The notes beneath the pieces were generated by a model. The model was not told the origin of the DNA. It ran no database searches and worked only from the letters and a program-made list of their open reading frames with translations. Shown piece after piece: positions 55,001-64,000 of a stretch of DNA of 64,000 bases. The stretch's first letter is position 1, and every line of letters starts with the position of its first letter. The DNA comes from Rostratula benghalensis (taxonomy: Eukaryota > Chordata > Aves > Charadriiformes > Rostratulidae): assembly GCA_013399305.1 (NCBI GenBank), contig VXAI01000028.1:5285086-5349085 (forward strand), given 5' to 3'. The translations under genes were made by a program, and so were the position numbers.

Positions 55001-56303
55001 CAAGCAGAAGGTCCTCTCGCTGGCTTTCCAAGGGGGAAAGAATGCAAAAGATTTTGTCAAAAGTGAGAGTGAGCCCTTCAGTCAAGTTGTAGCTCTGTGT
55101 TTTGGTGAAATTTGGGGGGTCTTCTGTGGGAGGTGGTTTTACTGAGAGGTAGAAAATGTGCTCTCCCTCTTCTTGTTGAATATAACATTGCCTTTGTCTT
55201 CCTAGTTCTAACTGAAGCGTCTTAAAAAAAAATGCAAATTTTAATGTGATCTTCCCTCAAATGCGAGTGAATCTGCCTTAGAAATTGATTCCGAGTAAAA
55301 GCTTGACTCCACGCCTAAGATGAGCCAAACCTGTATTTGTTGCCGAGGATGGAAATGAACTAAGAGTTGTTCTCTTCTGAAGTTTACTTCTAAAACCTTG
55401 CCTGGTTTTGAAGATGCTGGGTTGAAAAGCTCCAGACTATTAACGCTGTTCCCCCTCACTCTCTTGTTTTGACTGCTCTGCTTCTGCAAAGGTTGCACGT
55501 TAAAAAAAAAAAAAAGCACTTTGAGGGGGAGTGTTTTTGCAATGGCTTTTTGTTTGGTGTTTTTAGTGCTCTTTGAGTTTAGCCAATTATGGCTTCTAGG
55601 TTTTCTTTTGAGAGCTTTTGCTGAGGTAACTCGCCCGTGCTTAAAATAAAAGAATAGAGGACAAACGCACCCATTGTTTCCAGATAAAATCTAATTTCCC
55701 CCCACCCCTCCTTGACAAGTTTAGGTGAAATTATACCTGATGGGGAGTTTCTAGCACAAAACCTCAGGCATGTAAAAATCTTATTTAAACATGGGATAAA
55801 GTTGCAGTAGTTTCATTTCTTTCCCTTTTAAAACGCTCTTTTGCTCATCTCTTGATTACTAAATCTGCTCCTGAAAATGTAAGGCTTTAGGAAACCTGAA
55901 GCTGTAAGATTTCTTGAATTCTTCCAGCTTATGAAAGGAAGATCAGAATTTTATGATGACGTAATATATTTACTGAACACTTTCAAGATGCCTGCCCTAA
56001 GTGATTTACTTGGCCCCTTATTAAAAATAAATGCAAAACAATCACAGATTAATTCTTCTACGCATTCCTTTGCTTTGAAGTGATTAAGGAAAAAAAAAAA
56101 ATCTTCAGAATTAACTAGCCATTAGCATCCATGATTCTTGCTGGAAGGAGACAAAGATGGCCATCTACCAACTGAAGCCACTTCAAATAATTGCAAGGCA
56201 AAGTTTGCAAACTCCAGCAGTTGCTTTGATTAGTCACCATCCCCTCACATAATATCTTTCAACTTTTAGTTAGTGGTTACAAAGGAAAAATGAAAAAAAG
56301 AAG

Positions 56304-56352
56304 GAAAAAACCCCCAAAACCAAAAAACCAAAACCCAAGAAACCAAACCCCA
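56304..56352. repeat. A/C-rich low-complexity tract
   Basis: Runs of A separated by blocks of C on the plus strand; on the minus strand G blocks separated by T, similar in kind to the tract in the FLRT3 3' UTR. Confidence 0.7.
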
Positions 56353-57019
56353 GAAATGCATCTTGATGTTGTTCTTGCTGTAGAATATCTACACTTTCTT
56401 TCTGAAGATTAGAGCTTGCTGTGAGTTTACTACAGAGTTTTTTGCCCACTGGGGGGTGGTACATACTACAAAAAAACTGCTTTTAAGAGCCACGAGTCAG
56501 ATGGGTTTTGCTGCTGTCCAGTTTTCTCTGCTTTAATTACAACAAAGTCTCCTGTTGAGAAAAATAGAGGCAACCTCCAAAGGAGGGAATTAAAAATAAT
56601 AAAAAATGTACTCTTTCAGAGAGTTTACAGAATCTTATTTCCCATGCTGATTGTATTAACTACGGTATTTATCTGGTCGTTCTCCAGTTAAAATAAAATT
56701 AAATGAATGTACAGAAAAACCCCAACGCATTTTTAATATATGCCAGGGGTTGTCACTATTTCTGGTATATAGGAGGAGCACAGGAGGCAGGAAAAAAACC
56801 CAGCTTTTAGAAGTGATTAAACATAGATGGAAAAATAGAAAAGCTTGGTAAAAGTACGAATATAAGGCTTAGAATAAGCTCAGTATATTTGAAGATAATT
56901 GGCTTTCTGTAAAGCCAGGAATACCATTTGGTTATGAAATAGTGCAAAACTCATCTTGTTCGGGGCTGTATCCTATGGTTTGGGAATAAATTTAAGGAAA
57001 CTTAAAGGGTTTTTTTTCT

Positions 57020-57051
57020 GGGAGGGAGGGAAGGAGGAAAGAAGGAAGGGA
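57020..57051. repeat. Purine-rich (GGGA/GGAA)n tract
   Basis: Imperfect GGGA then GGAA tetranucleotide units just outside the CpG island. Confidence 0.75.
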
Positions 57052-57358
57052 ATGGCACTGAAATCTCCTAAATCTGGTCTAATGTGTGACGTACATTGAC
57101 AAGGAAAACACATACTGATCTCCCTCTTTTATAGCAGATAATTCTTGTCTTTCTCCACTTGAATCGACTAACGCATTTTTCACCCGAATTCAAAGAAATG
57201 TTCATTAAGACGCCATATCCCCAGGCAATAAATAGATGGGGGAGCATAACTGATGCTTCCATCTTTTTGGGCAGTATATTTTAGGCAAGGAAACTGGGGT
57301 CAGGATAATGAATATTTTTTTAACAAGTCTGAACGTTTTCAGCCTCTCCTTTCCAGAC

Positions 57359-57380
57359 TTTTTTTTTTTTTTTCCCCCCC
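57359..57380. repeat. T run followed by C run
   Basis: Fifteen T followed by seven C on the plus strand, a pure pyrimidine tract. Confidence 0.85.
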
Positions 57381-58283
57381 TGCATAGAGGATTTACATGG
57401 AAACGCAAATCGTGAACCTTTTTTTGTCTCAGTGGCAATACCAAAATGCCTTCGGCTGCTGTGCTCTTTGGCAGGAACACCGTTGAATTGGGAAGTAATC
57501 CCATATTTCGGGTGGGTGCGGAATGCTCCGCTGGAGCAGCTATGAACTGACCAGAACTGATCCCTCGAAGAAGGGGAGCGACTTGAGTTCGGTCCAAATT
57601 CGGAACCCGGGGCTAACAGCGCTCCACGCATTACTTAATTACGCGCCCTCGTCACTGCCTTTGCAACGCTCCTCGCAACTTTGCGCTCCGAGAGGTGAAA
57701 ATCCAGGCTCCCTCCAAGAGAGAAGGATGGAGCCAAAAAGATAGGGCTTGGATTCGCCAACGGGGCTGAACTGGAAAATTGGGCAAGAACAAAAAATATT
57801 AAAAAAATTAACCCACCCCAAAATGGGATGGCAGGACTGAGGACCGTGGGGCGAGGCGGGCTTCGCCTGGGCAACTAAGTTGCGGCTCCTACTTGCCTCG
57901 GAGGGGATGGGGCGAACAAAAGCCTCTGGCGCATCGGGCCGTCGCGGAACCGCTCTCGGGGCGAGGAGACCAGGGAGATGCGGGGTGCGCTAAAGGCACT
58001 GTTTTATTTGCGAGGCGCTTCCAAAGGCCACTGCCGCCCTTCCGCGAGGGCGGACAATCGCCCCATCAGCGCAAACTGCAGCGAAGTTGATTAAAACTAC
58101 GCGAGGGCCCCTCCGCCCGCGGGGAGGGCGGTCGCCCGGCTCTTCTCCCCAAAGAAAGTGGGGCGCTTCGGAGGGAAGCGGGGCCTGTTGCGTTCCTTCT
58201 TTAACGTGCGTGCAACCATTTTGTTGCCCGGCTGGTGGCCCGCAGCCGCGGTGGGTGGGGAAGGGGCACAAACGCTCTCGCCT

Positions 58284-58317
58284 TTTATTTCATTTTCTTT
58301 TATTTGAAGAATTTATT
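58284..58317 (-). promoter_or_regulatory. Three AATAAA hexamers in an AT-rich gap inside the CpG island
   Basis: Minus-strand AATAAA occurs at 58317-58312, 58304-58299 and 58289-58284, about 0.5 kb into the first FLRT3 intron. The same gap holds a TATATTAA-like string near 58317-58325. It could be a premature polyadenylation site within intron 1, a TATA-like element for an alternative start, or chance AT-rich sequence. Confidence 0.35.
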
Positions 58318-58814
58318 TAATATATGCAACAAGGAGGGGAAGTTTCCAAACCAGGGGAGAAACGCGGGGAACGGGCAGGAGGATTTCCCCCTGCCCCTCC
58401 CGGTTAAAACGAAGGGCTGGGGTCCCAGCGTACGCAGGGGAGCCCGGCGGCGGCGTTGCTCCGCGGGTCCCTCCGCCCCCGCGAAGTGGGTTTTGCGCGC
58501 TTTCCGCCGCGGCCGGTGCGAGGCTGGTGCAGCGCGCGACCAGTTTCGGGCGCAGGCGGTTTTGGACCCCAGGTGTACGGAGGGGGGTGTGGGTGGGCAG
58601 AGGCCGGCTGCAGCCGCGGGGGGTGTCCGCCGCGCTCCTGCGCGCCCTGCCGCGCAGCCAGCGGGGCGCTCCCAGCCGCAGCGCCGTGCCCGCACCCCGG
58701 GGCTGGCCAGGGGGTGTCCAAACTTCCCACCGCGTCCTCCTCCTATGCTTCCGCACTCTTCCCCTCACCCCCGTCATCCCCATCCCCCGAGCCGCGCAAC
58801 TCCTGCGGAGAAAC

Positions 58815-58826
58815 CGCGCTTACCTG
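58815..58826 (-). promoter_or_regulatory. FLRT3: Splice donor of FLRT3 non-coding exon 1
   Basis: Minus-strand CAG|GTAAGC, with the exon ending at 58824 and the intron starting at 58823. It is a full match to the vertebrate donor consensus (CAG|GTAAG), lies inside the CpG island, and points toward the FLRT3 coding exon. The implied intron is about 9.3 kb, or longer in total if another 5' exon lies between. The first exon would lie above 58824; its 5' end cannot be fixed from sequence. Confidence 0.72.
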
Positions 58827-59042
58827 CGGGGCACGGAAAGGGGGCGATCCCGGCTTTTACAGCACGGCCACAATGGGTAATTCCACTCAGCGGCTGGGGC
58901 ACGGGGCGGGTGAGGCGCCGGGGGACCGCGCGCGGTGCGGTGCGGAGAGCGCTGCGCTGGCGCGGAGCTCGGCGCGCGCCCTCAAGTCGCGGTGGCAGCG
59001 GCGAGCCCGCGGGGGCGGGGCCCGACGTCACCGGGAGGAGGC

Positions 59043-59067
59043 GGGGCGCGGCGGGAAGGGGGCGGGG
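59043..59067 (+). other. G-quadruplex-capable run in the CpG island
   Basis: Four runs of three or more G separated by short loops (6, 2 and 1 nt) occur here on the plus strand, overlapping a GC box. A second G-rich cluster lies at about 59130-59147. These meet the usual G3+N1-7 rule for quadruplex formation; folding is not shown. Confidence 0.5.
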
Positions 59068-59089
59068 CGCGGAGGGGCTCGTGGCGCTG

Positions 59090-59103
59090 CCGCTAGGGGG
59101 CGC
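59090..59103 (+). promoter_or_regulatory. Candidate CTCF-binding site
   Basis: The sequence CCGCTAGGGGGCGC matches the CTCF core consensus CCASYAGRKGGCRS at 13 of 14 positions; only the third base differs (G for A). It lies in the promoter CpG island, about 270 bp upstream of the exon 1 donor on the FLRT3 side, with its motif on the plus strand. Binding is inferred from the motif only. Confidence 0.6.
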
Positions 59104-62100
59104 AACAGGCGGCGCCATGGCCCGGCCGAGGCGGGGGAGGGGCGGCGGCGCCCCATCCCCTGTGGAGAAGCCGTGGAGGGGTGTGCGCCTCCCTCGGCTG
59201 TTTCTTACTCTTCTCCCCTCTTTCTCTTCGGCGGAACGGCGGTGCTGGAAGGGCGGTGGATGCCTCCTGCTCCCTTCAGCGCTGCGAGATCAAGTCCGAG
59301 CGACCGGTTTGGGTTCACCGGTGTGGGTTGGTGCTCCTGAGGGGATGGAGAACGACACCGGGAAGTTAGCCCCCGCCACCAACCTTCCCGGTGGTTTTGG
59401 CCCAAAGATCGGGGCTGGTTGTGAGAGGCACAAGTGTTTTTAAAAGGGAAATGCTCAGAAATCAGTGTCAAGTTCCTTGGCCACTGCAAATGAAAGTCTG
59501 TGAGCGTCATCCCCAAAAAAGCAAGGGCCCAGCCATGGTTCCTTGACTGAGGCATCACGGGCGAGGGCGGCCACTTTGGGAGGTTTAGAGGTTTCCTCGA
59601 GGTGTTGGCACATAATGCCATTTAAAATCAGGCAGTGGATAAACTCTGCCTGGATTTTGTGCTCTTTCGGAGATAACTTACGGTGCTCAGCGAGACCAAG
59701 ATTGAAGGATGAGTGAGGCCTGGCCATTAAGGGTTTTTTCTTTGGAAAACAAACTTTCTACTCTTTAACAGATCCAAAAATATACAGTCGTTAAAGGAAA
59801 AGCTAGAAAATGTATTCCCTGCGTGTTTTTTTCATAGAACCTAGTTTCCCTTTATTTGTAGTTTGCTAGCTTACGCGAGTAGCATTGGATTTGGCAGATG
59901 TAGTTGATGTGTCCGCTGTTGTTTTTTTGAATTTGCCATTTAAATGTGTTTTTTTTCCAAGGCAGACAGCTGCTGCCTTCACAAGTGTTCTCTTCTTGGT
60001 AGCAGCACGTAGGTAATCCTGGTCATCTCCACAAGGAGCTGACATCCAGGGCAAGGCAGGCTCCCGAAAACCATCTCTGCTGGCCCCACTTGTCCTGCAG
60101 TAGCACTTTTTTCTGGTATCAGAAGACAGCAAGGCCAACCTTGGTTAAGCCTAAAGAGAGCTTGATTTCTTTAAGGTCTATGGAAACTGCCAGAAAGTTG
60201 CATTTTCTGCATAAAGTTTGAATACTTAAATTTCCTGTGTTTACCTTTTGACAAAAACAAATAGAGAAATAGAAAGTGTCAAACCTCATTCTTTCCTGAA
60301 AGGAATTTGAATAGATTTGCGAGCACTGCTTGTTGTATTTGGTATTTAGATGTTTGAAAAGTTGTATACATACTGTACTTATTCAACTAATTAAAAAAAA
60401 AATCCAGATTGATTTTCATTGACAATGAGAGAGAAGGATTATTTTCTCTCTATTACTTCAATTCTAATTTTCCTCTGGGGACAGTAAAAATGAATAATAA
60501 ATTGACTTCAAATTAAGGTACAATTGTCTGCACTGATGGCGCTGGGAGAGTGAGCTGTGCCCTGGTCACATACATCTTAATGCATATGTAACATGTTCTA
60601 TGCATGGCTGTATGGATACATATGTATTTGCCCTATACAAATACAGGTGTGCCTGGTATTACAGCCTGTCTGTGTCTTATCATGTGGGACAGAAGAGTGG
60701 GCTATGGTAATGCAGAAGGCCTTTTGAAATGCAGTGCATATCCTGTAGACTTTTTTTTTTTTTTTCTTTAAACTGAGATTCTGTTAAGATTGTAGTAGCA
60801 TTTTCCAAAAACATTGTTTATTTGGTATTTCTCTTGCCTGCCTTAGTTATATGAGTTAACAGATTCCAGCTTTTTGTTGCTGTGCCACGTTGCTAAGATT
60901 TAACATACATCTGTGGACATTCATAAAAGATGTATGTGATATGCATTCAGCTATCTTTCAGTTGTATTCCAAAGCTGGCCCAGTACTTGTAGCACCAGTT
61001 AGAAATTACAGTAAATATTCTTGGAGAATTCCAATAGCCATGTGAAAAATAATTAGATTTTATCAGGTCACAGTTACTCTGGAGTACTGAATGGTTTTTA
61101 ATGTGCTGGTGCAAGCAGATTTTTGACTGCATTTTTTTTTGTAAACTCCTTGAATGTACTTCTTAAGAACATGGGTAACTTTTAAAATACTTGCACGTTG
61201 AGAACTTGACCACATTCTCCATCTCCTTGAAACGTAGCAATTCAAGGCCTTTTGAATTCCAGGAAAACAGAAGAACTCTGTTAATAGTGATGGAGTTACT
61301 CATATATATGGGGAATAAAAATATGAGTATGTAACACAGATGTATCAAGCCTTAAAAATATAATGAGATATTTTAATTGAGTTTGTAAGTTTAAATAGTC
61401 TTTTACCTGTATTTTGTTTATAAAAGTAATTAACGCTCGTGACATGGAGATTAAAGTTCTTGTCAGACCCCTAGGGAAATTACCTTTCAAAGACATGGCA
61501 ATGTTGTTAACATTTAACGGGCTGAGAGAGTTTAAAAGATGGTAGATGGGAAATTCAGAGTACTTACACTACATAATGTGTTTTAAAGAGTTTTAATGCA
61601 AGCTTATAACACATACTTGCAAGGTTCTATTAGGTCAGTGTGATAATAATGATGCTTGGGTTTGCTTTTTTTTCCTGAGCACCCTGATGGTATGGTAAGA
61701 ATCCCAGTTCTGGAAATTCCCTCAGCCAAAGATTGACCTGAATGACTCTCACTATGACTTCAACAAGCCGTTTGGATCTACTTTGTCCTGCTGTAAATCA
61801 GGTTCCAGTCATAAACATTTCTGGGCAGGACATTTATGAAACGTTAAGAAACCAAACACATTGACCGGGAAGTGAAATTGAATCTGAGATCACTCATCCT
61901 CACTGCAGAGGAGAGAGAGCTGTCTTCAAGCATTGAAACTGAACCATTGCTTCTTTGAGCTTCCCAAGGACAGATTTCTTTTAGATAAAGCTGAGAGTAA
62001 TAGTTTGATATTCAATGAAATATCCTGAAATGAATGCTAGTGGGTTTTAGCTTTAGGCTTTTATCAGGTTATATTGATTTTTCAGAGCAGGCTGTCCCAA

Positions 62101-62644
62101 ATCCAAGCTAGGCATTGGTTGATTTGTAGAGACATGTAAGAAAAGGAAACAGTATAATATATGAACTTTTGTACAATACATGTCCTATAAAGTTTTCTGA
62201 TATTGACTTAAGTACAGTTTCTCAGCAAATACACATTGCAGTTTATATTAGAGTTTAATCTTTAAATGATCTGAACTATTTTAACATTAGAATCCAATTT
62301 TGGTTACATTCCTTCAAAAATAAATGCCTGTCAAATTCAGCTTTCAGCATTGTTGTGTGTACATAGAGTTCCTTGTCAAAGTTAGTGCAGCAGCTCTGCA
62401 TCAAACATGATGAAAATGAGAATGTAATCATGCAGAGAATCCACAGTAGGGAAAAAAAAAAAAAAAGCAGCTATGAAGACTCTAAAACTAAATACTTGTT
62501 TAAAACTAGGTGAGCTCAAGAGGGCTGCTTTTTTTCTCCTGGCAGAGGAATGTTTGAGAGGTAATAGTTGTAATTGTGATTATTCTTTTGTTCTGTCTGT
62601 AAGGGCCAGGAGATTAGACCACTGCACCTGTGGTTTTGGCCATT

Positions 62645-62694
62645 CCTCTCCCTTCTCTCTATGCTCTCTCTCTCTGTTCTTCTCTCTGACTCTC
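62645..62694. repeat. (CT)-rich tract
   Basis: Imperfect CT dinucleotide stretch of about 50 bp on the plus strand. Confidence 0.75.
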
Positions 62695-62927
62695 CTAAAC
62701 AGCCCCAGGGGGAAAACCTGTCAACTCAGAAACACTCCTGATGCAACCACATCTCTATTTTTCCTAAGGCAAATAAACAGTTTTGCTTATCAGATCATGT
62801 GCTATTGATAGCAAAATTAAGTAACTTAATGGGGTACTTGAAATTGCAAAGGATATGAGTAAGGTATTTATCTTTTTTGATTTACGGAACATACAGAAAT
62901 GGGTAAAGAAAGCTCACTGGGTAAAGT

Positions 62928-62948
62928 AAAAAAAAAAAAAAAAAAAAA
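62928..62948. repeat. Poly-A run (21 A)
   Basis: Uninterrupted run of 21 A on the plus strand. Confidence 0.85.
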
Positions 62949-63474
62949 GAACGTTTGCTGCTAATGCTAATTTTCTATTTAGAGGGCATTTTCCTCTGTT
63001 AGATCTTAAGCCATGAAGCCACCGTGGCAAAGTTTTTAGGAGAAGCAGAGCTAACGCTTTCACAGCTGTGAAGAATGGGGAGTTTTCGATGGCAAGCTTG
63101 CCCAAGTAAGCGACAGACTTCCTGTGTGCTTGATGGGGTTTTGAAGGCATGTTAAAAAAAGGAAAAATGGCGTTACCTGAAGACAACCTTAAAAGCCTAG
63201 AGATGGTTAGCAACGTCTAGTATGTGCGAGGAAGAATCCTGTAGAGGACAAACTGCTGTTCTTCCCTGAGGAAGTTCTTGTATTTGCAGTTCAAGTTTGC
63301 ATGGATGCAGCCTATACTGAGCCGGAACAGTAAATGCGGTTTTATGTCTGCCTCTATATAAGGGGTCTCAGTAATAGAGAAATACTAAAAAAGGCAAAAA
63401 CCCCCCAATAAACTTCCTGAAATGGGAAAAAAAAGCAGCAATCTTAATTCTAGTGAAGTTTTGGTGTTGGAGTC

Positions 63475-63504
63475 TTTTTTTTTTTCTTTCTTTTTTTTTT
63501 TTTC
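63475..63504. repeat. T-rich run with C interruptions
   Basis: About 30 bp of T broken by a few C. Confidence 0.8.
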
Positions 63505-64000
63505 TTGGAGCTTTAATAAATACTTATGCAACAGCTGCCCAAAGGTAGCCTGCATCAATAGAGAGATAGGCAAGGCAGTTGTGATTTGTGGCTTGCTAAG
63601 GAGGCACTTGGGATGGGTGACTCCTTTCTGTCCATGTTCTTGTACTCGCTTTGCCTGTTAGTGTTTGTCAACTCTTCACTACTCCTACTATTGACTGTTT
63701 AGATACAAAGCAGGTATCCATATGGTGGAAGGTCATGTTTCTTATTGGATTCTTTGGGTCTAGTGGGTGTTTCGAAGATCAAAACTGCATTCTCTGTTAC
63801 TTGAGGAGTTGGGCAGGTTTTAGGAGAGTTTTTGGATGAAAAAAGCTGGAAGTAACAAAACAGGAAAAAGTTAAGTGCACTTAGATCACAAGTTATCTTG
63901 AAGTGTTAGTTACCTAGATGTGAGAAGTATTTGACAGAGTGTGACTTTGCAAAATTATGACCAGTTCTCACATTAAGTATCTTGAACTCAAAATGAGATT

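Larger units (their letters stand above)
48950..57849 (-). other. FLRT3: FLRT3 5' intronic region (49483-58823) below the CpG island
   Basis: The part from 49483 up to the CpG island is AT-rich intron on the minus strand, with no supportable coding sequence. It holds short A/T runs (18 A at 52033-52050; 15 T then 7 C at 57359-57380), a purine-rich GGGA/GGAA patch at 57020-57051 and an A/C-rich tract at 56304-56352. A second non-coding FLRT3 exon, known in mammals, may lie here but I could not identify it. Positions below 49483 in this span are the coding exon, described separately. Confidence 0.55.
57850..59420 (-). promoter_or_regulatory. FLRT3: CpG island, probable FLRT3 promoter and first exon
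   Basis: This is the only long GC-rich, CpG-dense block in the window. It has two lobes (about 57850-58260 and 58360-59200, with a weaker shoulder to about 59420) separated by a short AT-rich gap at 58270-58330. GC boxes are visible at 59011-59020 and 59058-59069, and a CRE-like TGACGTCG (minus strand) near 59030. No TATA box is seen upstream of the exon 1 donor at 58823, so a TATA-less dispersed promoter with start sites somewhere in about 58.87-59.1 kb is likely. Its distance from the FLRT3 coding exon (about 9-10 kb) fits the known long first intron(s) of FLRT3. Divergent plus-strand transcription is also possible. Confidence 0.85.
1..64000 (+). other. MACROD2: Probable host intron of MACROD2 (synteny inference)
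   Basis: In mammals FLRT3 lies antisense inside a very large intron of MACROD2, and this neighbourhood is expected to be conserved in other amniotes. With FLRT3 on the minus strand, MACROD2 would run on the plus strand. I saw no exon encoding macro-domain motifs (for example the glycine-rich ADP-ribose-binding loop) in this window, consistent with it lying wholly in intron. This is inference from known gene order, not something the sequence shows. Confidence 0.45.
59421..64000. other. AT-rich non-coding DNA upstream of the FLRT3 promoter
   Basis: No gene supported. Contains T runs at 60751-60765 and 63475-63504, A runs at 62452-62466 and 62928-62948, and a CT-rich tract at 62645-62694. Minus-strand frames at 60947-61496 and 62914-63213 show no domain. 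Confidence 0.55.

Noticed and set aside
58235..59443. 402-codon plus-strand open frame across the CpG island
   Set aside because: Long open frames are expected in very GC-rich DNA because stop codons are AT-rich. Overlapping long frames exist on both strands, the product is Arg/Pro/Gly/Ala low-complexity, and no domain is seen.
1..64000. CRISPR arrays, tRNA or rRNA genes, operons, insertion sequences
   Set aside because: No regularly spaced direct repeats, no recognisable tRNA A/B-box cloverleaf or rRNA signature noticed by eye, and the sequence is clearly vertebrate nuclear DNA.

Overview
The window is vertebrate nuclear DNA, most likely avian. It contains one confidently recognised protein-coding gene: an intact, intronless coding sequence for FLRT3 (fibronectin leucine-rich transmembrane protein 3) on the minus strand at 47488-49437. 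The avian call rests on the repeats: the only interspersed repeats I can identify are CR1 LINE fragments with the avian-type 3' tail (ATTCTATG-like octamers). They occupy only a small part of the window, which fits the repeat-poor genomes of birds better than mammals or other reptiles. No bacterial or plasmid features are present.

Layout. Positions 1-47 kb are AT-rich non-coding DNA with many T/A runs, scattered A/C-rich tracts and four CR1 remnants (9.4-10.4 kb minus, 14.9-15.5 kb plus, 28.2-28.35 kb minus, 34.7-35.2 kb plus, in rough order of decreasing preservation). The FLRT3 3' UTR lies just below 47488. The coding exon follows at 47488-49482, with a clear splice acceptor (minus-strand pyrimidine tract plus AG at 49483-49484) 45 nt upstream of the ATG. 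The 5' intron runs about 9.3 kb to a textbook minus-strand donor (CAG|GTAAGC, intron starting at 58823). That donor lies in the window's only strong CpG island (about 57.85-59.42 kb). The island carries GC boxes, a CRE-like site, a near-consensus CTCF core motif and G-quadruplex-prone runs, and is almost certainly the FLRT3 promoter. The remaining sequence to 64 kb is AT-rich and non-coding.

In mammals FLRT3 is nested, antisense, in a very large intron of MACROD2. By synteny most of this window is therefore probably MACROD2 intron (plus strand), but I found no MACROD2 exon and cannot prove this from the sequence.

I found no novel gene system. The observations most worth a second look are regulatory: the CTCF motif and divergent promoter architecture, a triple minus-strand AATAAA cluster just inside intron 1, a G-rich tract right after the FLRT3 stop codon, and a triple TGCATAA (POU-like) cluster about 7 kb downstream of the gene. 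Most other open reading frames are chance frames in non-coding DNA.
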